DNA from: Aquilaria yunnanensis
Lineage: Eukaryota; Streptophyta; Magnoliopsida; Malvales; Thymelaeaceae
Direction of reading: 5' to 3'
Assembly (NCBI GenBank): GCA_039654915.1
Contig: CM077600.1
Span: 37,804,492-37,868,491 of the forward strand
Length of the DNA: 64,000 nucleotides
The position numbers and the translations under genes are program-made. Every line of letters starts with the position of its first letter. Position 1 is the first letter of the stretch. Under the pieces are notes generated by a model. That model saw only the letters and a list, made by a program, of their open reading frames with translations. It was not told where the DNA came from and did no database searches. Shown here one piece after another: positions 10,445 to 23,239 of the stretch.

Positions 10445-12799
10445 TTTTGAGTACGTGCAATCTTCATCTGGTGGAGACGAATAAATTTGAGCACTCAATT
10501 CCATGCAATCTTCATCTGTTCATCAGAAACTTACTTTCTACAGGAAATCACAATTACTTCGAAACTTAAAAATAATCCTAATTAACCAATATTCCTTGTC
10601 TTGGATGTTATCCTTGAAGCTGGGTTTGCTTGCTCAATATAACTAGTTTCATAATCGGTCTAATGGACGGGACAATAATTCATATAAAAATATATTTTTA
10701 CGCGATGTATATATAAGATCTTAAACATTGAATTTAAAGAATAAAAGTGAAAATGTTTATAAATAAAAAATGTTACCCTAGAATGTTTATTTAATTAAAA
10801 CATAATTGTTCGAATTGCAAACAAAAGACTAAAAAAGCAAATGAATGGAAAAAAAAACTTTATTGATTACTTTGAAAAAAGTATTGTATTACAGTGCAAT
10901 GTATTAAGGAAACAATAATTAAATTTCTTAACAATAAGTACTTTAATAAAATTTTTAATGGAAGTAAGGGTAAAAAATGTAAAAAATGAGAAAAGGGCAA
11001 AAAATGAAATGGAAAAAAACAGAGGAATAAAAAAAAACAAAAGGTTTGCACCGTAATAGTTTCTTAGGCGCCCTAACAAATCCATATGCATGTTAAATAT
11101 GAAAGCAAGTCTAATTCAATCTGAAGGTGGGCTAAAAAAAAAGTTAGATCAATAGAATGAAGATAACGCTGGCCCAAAAAGAAAATTGATTCTATGGGAG
11201 AACAACGATGTTAGAAATGGTCAAAGGGATAGATTAAAGAGATAGAGTACTAATAATGTCATTTTATAAAATTTTGGGTCTCAAATGTCAAAATATATAA
11301 ATTAGGGACTTAACTATATAATTTGACATTTTAAGAATCCGTAAAAACTTCTGTTCGCACCCAGAACAGCACCCTACTCTCTCTTCCTCCTCTCCAAAAT
11401 GTTCACCGGGCTCCGGGTTATGGGATGCCGCTACCGCCGTCTCTGAGTTTCTCGACGTGTCACCGCCATGGACTTGAAGTTTCCGACAACTCTTTGCTGT
11501 GAGTATGATGTTTCCAACAGTGGGGGCGCTGCCGTAGACGATTATTTTTTCCATATATGATTTTTTCTCCATGTTTTGCTTTCGACCTCCTATTCATTAT
11601 TATCTAAAGCTATTTTCTGTAAATCTCAATATTTTTGTGTAGATCTATCTTAAAAGTTTCAAATTAGTATTTTTTTTCTTAAAAATCTAATATGAGTACA
11701 TACTTTTAATCCTTTCAATCTGCTCTTTATGTCCAACCATATGTTTTAGTTCAAATCTGAATTGTTTTTTTTGTGGATTCAGGTTAATGTGTTTGATCAA
11801 CTTTTTAAAAATTAAATCTAATAGCGATGCACTTCGTGGCTCATGCATGCGTTGGCTTCGTCGGATTTTGTTTACCAGCGATGTCGTTGCCATCAGATTC
11901 TACTGCTTTCAGTCTACTCTTCATTATACTCCAAAGGCTTTTACTCTAAATTTGAAATGTTTTCTGTAGATCTGGGCTGAAAGTTCCAACGGTCTAAACC
12001 CTTGTCTGTTTCTTGGTTTCTGGGTTGTGGCTTCATTTTCTCTCTGTTTGGGAAGACTGCACTTATACTCCTGGCCAACGCAACTTCCCGTTTCCAAGAT
12101 GGCCCCTGTCCTATACGAGCATGTCTTTAGTGGCTGTGAGTCCGTAAAAGAAGAGCCATAAATATCTTAAAGATCCAAAATCCTATTTATGTCCTTGCAA
12201 ACATACTGGATTGAAGCGTTCTTCCACAAATAAGGTATATTTGCCTAACCTTTTACTTGTAATAACTATTTCGGGTTTTATCTTCATAAGGAAGAAAAAT
12301 TTAATGTATATATATATTTTTTTGCATGTTTGCTGAGACATGACATGACTCTAAGTCAAAATGTATATCTGGAATTCGACAATGTATAAGTGTAAGATGC
12401 AATGCCTTGGCTAGTAGTAATAAAAAATAGAAGCTGAAATTGTATGGAGATCTGGATGGGAGGGTAAACCCTATCCTCTGTTAAATAGTTTAGATCGTCT
12501 TTGTTGTTATGTTCCACTTTTTATATTGTTCACATAACAATTTAAACAAAAAATGGAGTCACCGCATCTTTATAAAATGAAAATGGATGAATTTTTTGGA
12601 AAACGTCTTTTAATGAGTAGGGTAGAGGATAATAGAACCACATTTCACCATCCCATAGGAACTATTAAGAACATGTTACTTATAAAACAAATGCAAGTTA
12701 CTTAGATTAAAATTTCTTGTAGAAACTGTTAAAGAGTATGTTAATTATGAAAAGATTGCAATACATATAGAGCAAGGAACAGAAAAACACAACCTCTGG

Positions 12800-13560
12800 T
12801 TGTTTTGGTTATTGCTGTTGTTGATTTCTGAATAAAGATAATGCAACACATGAATAGAATGCTAAACCGGAACATGTTTGTTTTGGTTATTGCTGTTGTT
12901 GATTTCTGCTGCTTTGACAAATTGGTTTAATCTTTCTTGCCATGAATACATAGCAAAACATATTAACAAACTATACTGAAAAGGTTGATTATAAAGGAAG
13001 TAAAATACATGTTTTTAGATTAGCTGCTTTACTTCATCTCTTCTGCGGTAATTTTGTAATTCCTCTTTCCTGCTACAATTTTCTGTGTTAGTAGGAAATG
13101 TGAATAAGATACTTCATTGGTTTTAGAGAAATAAGAATTGATGCTGAAGTTGTACAACCTAGTTCTTTATATATTTTTCATGCTCTCTTTACCATTTGAT
13201 CCTAAGGTTTATGCGTGTTCATGCATCTTTACCATTTCTTGGTATAAATACAACTAAACAAAGTGACTATAACTACTCTACGTAAATAAAGAAATTTAAC
13301 TAATGATAAAGGAATTTAAATATGAATGCATCTATATAAAATACATGGTATTTGTTTGCTGCATTATTGATCCTATTGGGTGCAAACCAGAGTGAATTTT
13401 CGCTACCATGAATATATAGTGGTACTGTGGTTTTAACTATAATGAAAGTATATATTGAAAATAAAAGGGAAGTATAATACCTCTTGTGGATTATGAATTT
13501 TTTGTTGCAATTTTCCTTGCTACAACACTTTACTGTGTGGGTAGGAAATATGAATAAGAT
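12800..13560 (+). repeat. local direct duplications
   Basis: A 31-bp word (starting TTGTTTTGGTTATTGCTG) occurs at 12800-12830 and again at 12878-12908. A looser duplication, about 440 bp apart, pairs about 12940-13115 with about 13405-13565. Both copies have CATGAATA.ATAG, a stretch near AAAGG.AGTA.AATAC, TCCT(T)GCTACAA, and GTAGGAAAT.TGAATAAGAT. No terminal repeats were found, so this looks like segmental duplication rather than a named transposon. Confidence 0.55.
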
Positions 13561-15380
13561 TTGTTTTTTTTTTGTCTTCCATGGTAAAATTTGACAACCT
13601 TTAATTACCTTGTAGGTGAGGGATGAAGGCTCCACACGTCTGCTACTCCTGGAGAGGAAGGACAAAAGTTGCCTGGTTAAACGTCTAAATTGCTGCTGCT
13701 TTAGAAATTATTGCTGAAGCACGGAATGAATTACAAAATTTTGGGAAAGAAAAATGTAAAGCTGTGTCAAATATATACCTCATTTCTGTAACTGAAACAT
13801 GTTGTGGAATTTTAGATAAGTGGAATAGTGGGGAGGGATGATATATTAGCTAACTGCTATAGGTGAACGTGGGTTGAAAGGGCGGGGCATAACTGCCTTG
13901 AAAAAACTGCAAAAGCCTAAATGGGCATGTAAACGTGGCTTAGAAAAGTATATAGTAATATATTTTATTACTGGGCATGTAAACGTGGGTTGAAATCTGT
14001 TAATACGAAAATACTTTATTTTTTTAACTTGATATTGCATATGTGAATGACACGTAATATACAGCTGGGGTAAAAAAGGAAGAATACACTTGAAAGTACA
14101 CGTGGCATAAATGTAACAATTGAATTGGAAAAAATAAAAGTAAGAAGTGGCTATATTGTCATTCTTCCTGCTTTCATATCTATTAATAGATTGCACGACT
14201 CGATTATTGTCATTTTGATCATTAGGAAATAAGTGCCTGCCCTTTTTACTTCCAACTATATATTTTTACTAGCTAGCTAGTAATTAATATAGGAGTAGAT
14301 CTTAAGCATGCGTAATGGTGCCATCCCTTATTATGTGAAAAAGGAAAGCAAGTATATAAGATTGAGGCTTTGATTTCTATGTATTGCGAATTAATTTAAG
14401 ATGAAAATATAATCAAGGGAATTGTTAATCATATTGTTGAACTGCCACTGCCAGTTTTGGGCAAATTTCTGAACCTCCAGTCATCGTAGTTAGCTGGGTT
14501 GGTGATTACATTACACCACCTGTGAGCCTGTACCAAGAATTGAAGAGAACAGAGAAATAAAAAGAAGCCAGTTGGAAAATGATGTCGGTTTCGATCAAAA
14601 TCGAGAAGGAATCGAAGTTGGGTCCAAACTTAAAAGGCCTCATTTGGAAAAAAATTTGTGATTACCGTTAGAATTTTAAATAATTTACTAATAGATCTAA
14701 GAAATTAAATGCTAAAAGCTATATTTAGATATCTTAAATAGCTCTTCCAAAACTTTAACCCTAGTTGTTAGCATTAAATACCAAATGAAAGTGGGAAATT
14801 GTTTTCTTTCCCAAGAAGAAAAAAAACAAAAAGTCATCTACTTAACGTATTTTTTTTTTTATTTTCTACATTCTCTGAAAAAATTTCATAAACTTTAGAA
14901 AAATTTTCTGAAACTAAATAAGGCATAAAAGTTTTGGTCTTTTAAAAAAGGAAACAATTTGGAGTAATTATATTTGGTATTGTTATGTTCATTAATTCCC
15001 GTTGATGTTAGCAATTCTGGTGCCATGCCAAAAATTAGAATAAGTATACTAGTACAACATACAACTGAACCGATATTATTTTATGCTTCCTTCATTAAAA
15101 AAATGATAAATATTTCTCTTTGAACTGTCCAAAAAAAGATAAATTGTTTCTCTTTTTTAAAAAAATATCTAATTTACCATACCACCATTATTTAAATTCT
15201 CCCTATACACAACCCAAAAATTACAAAAACCTAAAATATGAATATTTTCTTTTTAATAATCACATCTTTTCTTTTTAATAACCATAGCGATCAAATCATA
15301 GGAGTTTAAAAAAGAGATGTTATTATCATTTTCATCTAGCGTCAAAACGAATATCAATTCAACTAATTTATTCTTTTTAT

Positions 15381-15616
15381 AATACTTCATTCATCCCATT
15401 TTTTTTACTTCATTGGACTTTTTGAACTAATTTGACTTGAATTTATTTATATTATTTTTTATTAAAAAAAACTTATATATATAAACTATAGATCTTGATT
15501 TATCATTCATATATAAAAATATTTTATTTATATACTAAAATGTTGAAAATAAAAAATTATATATTAATTACTAAAAATCAAATGGTGCAAAAAACTTAGA
15601 ACAAGAGGGAGTGTCT
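15381..15616. mobile_element. possible degenerate Stowaway-type MITE
   Basis: A short AT-rich segment starts TACTTCATTCATCCCATTTT and ends ...GAACAAGAGGGAGTGTCTA. The reverse-complemented end (ACACTCCCTCTTGTTCTAAG) loosely resembles the CTCCCTCCGTCCC termini of Stowaway/mariner elements, such as the element at 20645. It is heavily diverged, so the call is tentative. Confidence 0.3.
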
Positions 15617-16087
15617 AATTAATTGCAAAAACTCTGCATTCAATTCGTATGCATAACATTTTCCTTGAAGTACAAAAAATGCAAGATTCGACCTTTTCTG
15701 TTTCTCCTTGGATTTAGAATCGGTAATGTCCCCAATGAAATGAGCACATTATTATTTTATTTATGACAAAAACCAGTTATTCACTGAGGTTAGAGAAATG
15801 ACAGCAGCAGTAGGTCTTAGACTTCCGGAATAAAGGAAGCAGCACCTATAACATTGTGTAGCTTTCTTCATTTCTTATGTAGCACGGGGAGTACAAATCT
15901 TCCTTTACATATCGTGTCAGTGACTCTGTGTGATATATATATATATGGACTACCTTCCTGGACTGGGTGCACATAATTCAACTGCCCGACGATGTTTGTT
16001 TGCACATGTAACTTCAGAGGATGCCGGAGTGTTCTCTTCTCACTTCCTCTTGTCAGCAGTTACAGGTTACAGCTCCATCCACAGAGG

Positions 16088-19000
16088 TCAAGTGTTTTTC
16101 TCCAGCACTGATAATGCCGGAGTCAGATAATTGTTTGCTTTGTCCGGCAAATGTGCCACCTGAAAAATGGAAGACGTCAGAACAGGCCGTAACATAAGAG
16201 GGTTCTTCAGGTAATTTCATTGCATCCAGATATTTCTTTTTTCCCAAGCTTTGCTTCTCACCAGTTCATAGAGTTCCCTTCCTTGCTCAGCAACATATTC
16301 GTAGCACACCTGCAGAACATCATATTCAGAATCTCTCTTCAAGTTCTACTACTACTACTGCTACTATACTACTTACAGAAGAAGTTTTACTTACATCAAA
16401 GCTCTTATTCCTTGCTGTTGAATCATGCATTGCTTTCACGCAGATGTCAGCCACATCAGCACAACTGATTCCCTGGTTGCAGAGGCTGCTGGGTCAGGTG
16501 TCTATCCATGAAGCAATACTTTACTTGCTGTAATCATTGATTCAGCCTCACCTGAGAAATCCTGTTTCCCTGATCAAATATGAGAGCCCGTTGGCCTCCA
16601 GGTTCCTCCTGCACAAAAGTTTACCCCATGACCTGTCAGTGGTGCTTGATAAACTTTGTAGACATGTTTCAACAGCAGAAAAAGACATTTCTCCCACACA
16701 ACATGCATCGTGGCAGGGACTGCCCCTTGGCCACAACAGTTAGACACAATTTTTCCTTCTCAGAAGTTGGAGGCCTTGGGCAAGACCTTTAACACTAAAC
16801 CACGTGAATACCCCCCTGTTCCATGTGCACATGCACGCACGTGCGCATACTAGTAGCAAGAAAGGTTTTGTTTTGAAAAGCTCACATCATTGCTCAAGAT
16901 TTTAAAGATTCACCGAAACAGTATTACCATTAGGAGGCCAGGACGAATTATGGTGTAACCAAGGCCAGACCTCCTCAACGAATCTTCCCCAGCCTGACAA
17001 AATTTATAGTAGTGGCACAATCAATGTGAGAAGATGAAAGAAGGAAGAGGGAAGAGTCAATGTCATGATGAAAGAAAGATGGAAAATGATACTAACCCTC
17101 TTAGCTTTAACAACCTGCTCCCTACGGGAAGGTTCTACTCCCAATCCTGTACACGAGACAAGGACAAAGTCTGTTTCTTGTCCAGTCTGCAGAACATCAT
17201 AGTTATAAGCCTTTTAGAGAACGCTACACTCTAGAATCTACTACATGTATCTCTAACAAGATAATGATATCAAAATGACCATATGGCATGTATAATGCCA
17301 AATTTTAACCTTGACTCAGGAAACAACAGAGGAATATAAATGCAACTCTTACAGGCAATGCTTTAATATATTCCAAAATTAGTTCGAAGCTTCTTGGGTC
17401 TTTGTTCATTCCAGTGGGTCCTTCAATTGGTTTCTGAAGGTGTTAAAGTACGATCAGGAGTTTGGAAGAATAAAACACAAAAACATCCGAGCACATAATA
17501 TATAGAGTTGCAATAAATCAAACATATGAACACTAAAAATCTAACATATACGGAAGGTGCTAGGCCAGCTCAACTTTATAATCCATCCTTAAAATTGATG
17601 AATTATCGCTACAGAAAGACTAAAGAAGTATTTAATGCTAACGTTTAAGTAAGCCTCAAAGTTTAATAGAGTGCAGAATGTGGATTGACCTTAATATTAA
17701 TAGAAATTGGCTCAATCTAATGGCAAATTTCAAAGGTGCTCTTGCTATTACGGTTGGCAATCACTAGAATAGTAAGACCACACTACCATTTGTTACTAAA
17801 AGGCCACTCCAGAAAAAATCTCCCCCTGGAATTTTAGGTGCACTCTTTTTCCTACTGGATGAATCCCAGAGGCAATGCCTAGGTGAAATGAAGATGAAAA
17901 GAGAATAGATGCCCAAGTATGAAGTGAACTTTTTTATTTTTTCAAGCATAATCTGTTTATTTTTGTTAAACACATCATACCACTAGTCAGAACTACGAAA
18001 ATCAATGAATCGGAGCAATTCTTTATCTAACCAATCGAGAATATGAAAGCAGAAGAAAGTGTTTAAGATAAACAAACCTGTCTTCTTGGTTCAAAACGAA
18101 TGGTCAATGTATGTACAAGAAATGGGTCTAATGGTGGATCATCTGGTTTCACAGGGCGGAACAATGAAAATGGAACTCTGACCTACCAAATACAGTAATA
18201 TGAAGATATTAAATTTAATTCCTGAATGCTAACTTTAAGAACGATGGAAAAAAAACAAAAAATGAAGAATCAATTGGCAAAGGATAAAAACATAGCTTCA
18301 TAGTTAAGATATATACCCTACAAAATCCTACTTTTGTGCTGATTCTTGCAAAATACAATTTTCTATGAGAAGTATCAGCAGATGGACCAGCTTCAAGAAT
18401 CACAACATAAGATCTTCCATTGCCACCAACAGAAAGTACAAGCCCTTCATACCTGCCACAAAAATGAACATTGATGAAACCTAATAAAAATTAGCCCTTT
18501 TGGTAAAATACGATCACAGGTCAATACGGCTGAACCATAAACTGGCTTCCCATGCTAAGCAAGGTAAAGTTATTAACCTGATTTCCAATGCAACGTGAGG
18601 TAAACTTACTACCGGAGAACCAATTACCTGTCAAGTGTGCGGCCCAGGGGAAGTGAGAGCCTTTTTGAGAGTTCGACATACCCGCCTCTGGTGAAAACAT
18701 AACCTAGAGTGACATTGAAAGTAAAGAGATGGGAATTAATCGCAAAAATGCAATGACCTTGAAATATACTATAAACAAATAAATAACTGCACTCCATCCA
18801 CTTGAAACAGATACCTAGAACTGCCTGCCTTTACCTGAGAAAACAGCATCACCTGTTTCAGTGTATTCAAATTTAGCATCCATACCAGCATCATACTTGG
18901 AAGCAAACACATCCTGAAAGTATGTTCCTTGGCGTACTTCCCATCCTTCTAAGGAATCTGCATTTTTGAACTTCGCAAGTGTAAGCTTGGATTTGCTACT

Positions 19001-20199
19001 TTTTCCCGCCCTGAGTTGTGCCAGTCTGTTGTTGTAATCCTGAAAAATGAAATGCATGGAATGAAAAGCAGCATGAGAATAGCATTTCTTCAAATGGAAG
19101 TTGCAGGCCACCAAGGAACAGAGGAAGCTGTGGTAATAGCTAGTTTTGGATTGTGAACAAAACGGGATCTAAGTTAAGTTGCTCCTTTCTTCAGGATTAC
19201 ATTGCAGATTTTGGAACTATTTAGAGTAGAATAGACGTTGGAAAAGAGATGGTTGGGAGGAGAAACCTGAAGAGCCTTGGTGAGGTTGTAAACCCCTTGG
19301 TGGTCCACTCTGACAAGATCCGCGGTGATGGTAGAACGAGCAGTGGCACAATAGATAATCTTGTTGCAACCTTCCACCGCAGCTTTAAGGGTGGAGGGTT
19401 CACCTACATCCCCAATCACCACCTCAACTGACGTGGGAAGCATGTCCAACACCTCTTTGTCGGCTTTCCTCACCAAAGCCTAATCACGGATAACAAAACT
19501 GTAGGCTCAAACAGACAAGTATGATGGTGAAAACGGTAAGACACTGATTGGACAACTATACGGAAACAGATGCACCAAAATCAACAACCGGATCACCAAA
19601 ATTTGAGCACTAGTAGCAGACACAGCAGTACAGATACATCAAGGTGTCAATCGCATTCCGCCAGTATCGATACAAGTAAACTCAACTCAAAGATTGGTAA
19701 AAGTGAAAGGACTAGAAACCTTGACAGTGTAGCCTCGGAGCATGAGCTTGCGGACAACAATTCGGCCAATGCGGCTGGTGGCGCCTACAACGAGCACAGT
19801 AGTGTTCTGGGCACCGGGAATGGCGAACTCACACATAGGTCCCTCTCTAATGAGCAGAGACTCCAGATCCTCTCGATCATCAGCACGAATAGTTCTGGAA
19901 ATCTGCCCCAACCCAGAAAACTTCCTCCAGACATCGTCGAAAATCTGTCTCGATTTTCGCCCCAACCCCACCGGATTCACATCGTCGAAGCTGATTGGCT
20001 GCTTCTGCACCTCCGGCGACGGCCTCTTGTTTCTGGGCTTCTTGTCGTCTTCGCCGCTTTCGGCGGAGGCAAGCGGTCGGAAGACGGGGAAATTGCGGCA
20101 TTTGAGAGCGGGACTGAGCCTCGGCCTCGGCCTCGGCAGCCAGCTATGGCTGCTCTTGAGGCTGCTGCTAAAACTGGAAGTGGGGCATGCAGCGCTCAT
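16088..20199 (-). CDS. HCF173: HCF173, chloroplast psbA mRNA translation factor
   Basis: Thirteen exons on the minus strand: 20199-19720, 19479-19267, 19039-18835, 18703-18628, 18452-18317, 18182-18078, 17433-17353, 17186-17097, 16993-16928, 16608-16552, 16472-16395, 16309-16262 and 16159-16088 (TGA 16088-16090). All introns are GT-AG and the frame holds throughout, giving 568 residues. Residues about 1-60 form a Ser/Arg-rich chloroplast transit peptide. An atypical short-chain-dehydrogenase Rossmann fold begins at about 135 (VLVVGATSRIGR). A CIA30-like domain is inserted at about 231-405, and the fold resumes with FVLVSCTGLGVEP, GLGYTIIRPG and ISCADVADICVKA. The last exon, VAHLPDKANNYLTPALSVLE, is the distinctive HCF173 C terminus. 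In Arabidopsis the protein binds the psbA 5' UTR in a stromal membrane-associated complex and is needed for D1 synthesis in photosystem II. The copy looks intact. The start used is the ATG at 20199; the frame is open to 20226 without another ATG. Confidence 0.93.
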
Positions 20200-20644
20200 G
20201 GCTACTTCTGTTTGGTTGCTCCTCAAGTCATATTCTTGGTCGCGTAATTTGCAGAACTCATATAATGACGAGTCAATTTGTCAACTCGGAACACTGACAA
20301 CGAATTTGGGACGGAAGTGGATAAGTATGAAGAAGTTCTCCTTTTCCACTTCTCGGGAATATTGATTATTTTCCTTAAATTGGAAAAAAAAAAAAATAGA
20401 GAATGTCGGGTGTTTGAATGACGCAGAGAAGGGAAGAAGACGGCCGAGGAAGGAAGACCACAGAAATTGATTTCAAGTGTTTTTGGAGCAGAGCAAGTTT
20501 GCGCTACGCGGCACGCCACGTTCATTTCCCGCCTTCCTTTCCTTTGCTGCTGCCACGTGCCAAGCCTAAACGATAACCAGAAACAATTTAATCTTTTTTT
20601 TTTTTGGCAAAAGTAACAAATTAGTTACCCATATTTATATTATA
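20200..20644. promoter_or_regulatory. HCF173 upstream region
   Basis: About 445 bp separate the HCF173 start codon from the TA target site of the mariner element. The 5' UTR and core promoter on the minus strand must lie here, unless transcription starts inside the transposon. The stretch includes GC-richer DNA with CCACGTGCC near 20552, an ACGT-core (G-box-like) motif common in light-regulated plant promoters. That functional reading is an inference. Confidence 0.35.
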
Positions 20645-20969
20645 CTCCCTCCGTCCCATATTGTTTGCACCATATTCCTTTTTGGGTTGTCCCATATTTT
20701 TTGCACCATTTCTTTATTTGGTAAGTTTTCCCCATCTAATTTACTATATTACCCTTATTTTTATCTTTACCTTAAAACTCCTAATCTGTTAAACCTCATT
20801 CCCAATACAATCAAAATCCCTAAAATTCATCTTCCCCCTACGCAACCCAAGTGCTCCATCGGCAGCGAGGACAATGTCTTTGATTTTGTGACTGGCAGCA
20901 GGCCGATATTACCATTACAAGTGCCAGCGGCGACCGTCGTCGACAAAATCTGGCCCCTTCTCAACAAGA

Positions 20970-21221
20970 TTGCCGATTGCCCATATTTTCTCCGACCCAT
21001 CATTGCCTTGCTCCACTAACGGTAATGCTTCTCATCTTTTCTCCGGTGTCATTGTAGTTATTTTGGTCTTGTTGGTGAGATTGCATTTGAATGTCTTTGT
21101 TGGAGTTGCTGCACCTGGAGGTGGTTGGCATGCTGCTGCGCCTCCTCTGATTTGGGTTTTTTTTGTTTTCACTATGGTGAATTATGAGATAAATAGCTTG
21201 AGCATAGATGATTGCTTCTAG
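20970..21221 (+). other. GC-richer leader segment in the mariner element
   Basis: Around 20840-21180 the DNA is less AT-rich than its surroundings and has short overlapping open frames (20687-21019 and 20970-21221) with no recognisable domain. It may be the leader or first exon of the plus-strand ORF that starts at 21593, with an intron ending at TTTCTGCAG near 21573, but that joining cannot be shown. Confidence 0.25.
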
Positions 21222-21592
21222 GGATGTAAAATCATGAGTTCCTTGTTTGTTTCATAAACAAAAAAAATTGTTATGACTGAAAATTTGTCATTGCTTGTTT
21301 TCTGAATTTGGTTCATTAGCTGTATTGGGGTTTAATTGACTTCTTTGCTTAAGCCTGAACATGTAATGGTATAAGGACATCATGTTGAGTGCATTTCCTA
21401 TTCTTGTTATGAACCCACTTAAAGATGTAAAACGTTTCTATCATTTAAGTTTAGCTCGTATAACATAGAAACCATCAGAAAAGCCAGACACAAATTGCAC
21501 ACAAATTTAAGTTTTTTTCACTGACACTTGTTTTTATTACAATTGGTACATCTTGTTGCTTTAGTTTCTGCAGGTATACTAGCTCAGCCAAT

Positions 21593-21979
21593 ATGAATAC
21601 TCAAAACAAATCGCTTAGTCCACATACAGCAACAGAGGTGCTTGAGATTTCTTCAAACCAGGCAACAGAGTTGGGTGCGATACCTTCGGAGCAAAATGCA
21701 CAACAAAGGGATTGTTGGCCTCATTCCTCATCTGATTCCTCCAGTACTCCACTGGTTAAGCAATCTACACTAGCAACTTTGAAACCTAGTAACATGGGCA
21801 ACGTTATGGTGATACTCTCTAACCTCCCGGGTGTAGTGTCAGGAGATGAGTTTTGGATGGAGGCTGCTACATATCTGGAGTCATCAAAGCCTGCGAGAGA
21901 ATTCATATCTTGTGATGCCATATGCCCAGAGCTGAGGATAAAGTGGTTGCGTCGCCAAGTGCGAAACCTTAAAAAGTAG
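21593..21979 (+). CDS. second ORF of the mariner element, unknown (128 aa)
   Basis: An open frame of 128 codons beginning MNTQNKSLSPHTATEVLEIS, opposite in strand to the transposase and near the other end of the element. It is preceded by TTTCTGCAG, a good splice acceptor, so it may be a last exon. The N-terminal half is Ser/Thr/Gln-rich and probably disordered. The C-terminal half (about 73-128: VILSNLPGVVSGDEFW, then AATYLE, then LRIKWLRRQVRNLKK) loosely resembles the C-terminal helix pair of plant Myb/SANT-like transposon-associated proteins (L..lpg......f..a...l......r..WL..q). That likeness is weak and from memory. It could be a captured host exon, an accessory protein or a chance frame. 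Confidence 0.4.
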   Translation: MNTQNKSLSPHTATEVLEISSNQATELGAIPSEQNAQQRDCWPHSSSDSSSTPLVKQSTLATLKPSNMGNVMVILSNLPGVVSGDEFWMEAATYLESSKPAREFISCDAICPELRIKWLRRQVRNLKK

Positions 21980-23239
21980 TGTAGTACATCAATGTAGGAG
22001 TGTTCTTGGTACAAGCTAAGTATTTTGGTGCTCAAAAATGTAAATGGTTCTGCTGCTTCCCCTTTAGTATTAGGCTGATTTTGTCAGAACTAGTGCACTA
22101 CAGAATGTAGTGCCTTGACCCTTGTACTGATTAGTGCTATCAAATAGATTTACATGAAGTGACTTTTCATGTAACCAGCAACTATGTATCATTGGTTAAG
22201 CAACTAATGAAATGAATTTCAATTATCGCATCTAATTGTTTTGATGTATTTGTTGCCTCATATCATTACAACCTGCAGCTTGGCTGTCAAACTTGTTTTT
22301 GTGAGGTGTGTTCAGCAGGTTGTAAAGAAATACTGTGGAGAATGCTTGGTTAAAAACTAGTAGCAGTAATATGGATTTGAACATTCAATACTCCATATTG
22401 CAGCAATGCACTAATCTCTCCAGTAGTAAACTCTCCAGCTGTTACACACACCCTTACTAAAACCAAGGTAACTGATCCTATATAAGTCACTAAAATTTTG
22501 TTTGTGACTTAACTGGTACTTGAGCCTAGCCTTTGACTTTTAAAAAGAATAGGAGTTAAGGATTGAGGCTTGCTAGCATGTTCCAAGAGTTTAAGTGGAC
22601 TTGTGAACATCCTCATCTAGACGAAAATGATCTAGGTAGTGGAGCAAGTTGCTACAGCTATTAAAGCAATCAGTTGTTGCAGCTACTAGAGCAACTTTGT
22701 TTTAGTTAAAGGCTAAGAAGTTGAAAGCCTTTGACTGAAAGTTGGCCTTGAGGATGGAGGATGTTTTCAATTGTAAGGCTAGACAAAATGATTGTATGGA
22801 TGAATTGAAACTTGTATAGCTACTTTCTAAGAAAGGGATAGCTCAGCTATCCAAGAAAGTGCACTGGAAGTAAAAAAAAAAGAAAAAACCATAGGTTTAT
22901 GACTAACTTCCAAGAACCTAAAAGCTAGTTTGTGACATACTAGTTCTATGACAGGTTAACTAATTGGGAAAAGTTTCAAACAACCAATGGAAGTTATATG
23001 TATGCCCCTGAGTGGAAAATCTTCAGATTTTGAAGCAGGTGTTGTTGGAACCTAAAAATTTGCAGCTTTAGGAAGGCCAGTGTGGAGCTGAATTGTGGAA
23101 ACCTGTTTAAAACATTTTTTTTGGGGTTTATGGAGTTGAAAAAACTCCATAGTTGTAGAGAAACATAACTGGAAAGTTTTATTGAGTTATGGAATAAGAA
23201 AGGCAATGAACTCAACAAAACCAAGTCTTTCAACTTCTA

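Larger units (their letters stand above)
10445..16087. other. 5.6 kb intergenic spacer
   Basis: AT-rich DNA with no exon I can support. It holds local duplications (see 12800-13560) and possible MITE relics near 14636-14930 and 15381-15616. The segment at about 11340-11980 is somewhat GC-richer and may be a decayed exon or repeat, but no protein family is recognised. Confidence 0.4.

Noticed and set aside
14636..14930. Possible MITE beginning AGGCCTCATTTGG and ending AAATAAGGCATAAA
   Set aside because: The end similarity is short and patchy and no target duplication was seen.
19570..20365. Long plus-strand frames (207 and 225 codons) opposite HCF173 exon 1
   Set aside because: They are antisense shadows of the GC-rich transit-peptide exon; the minus-strand protein is clearly recognised.
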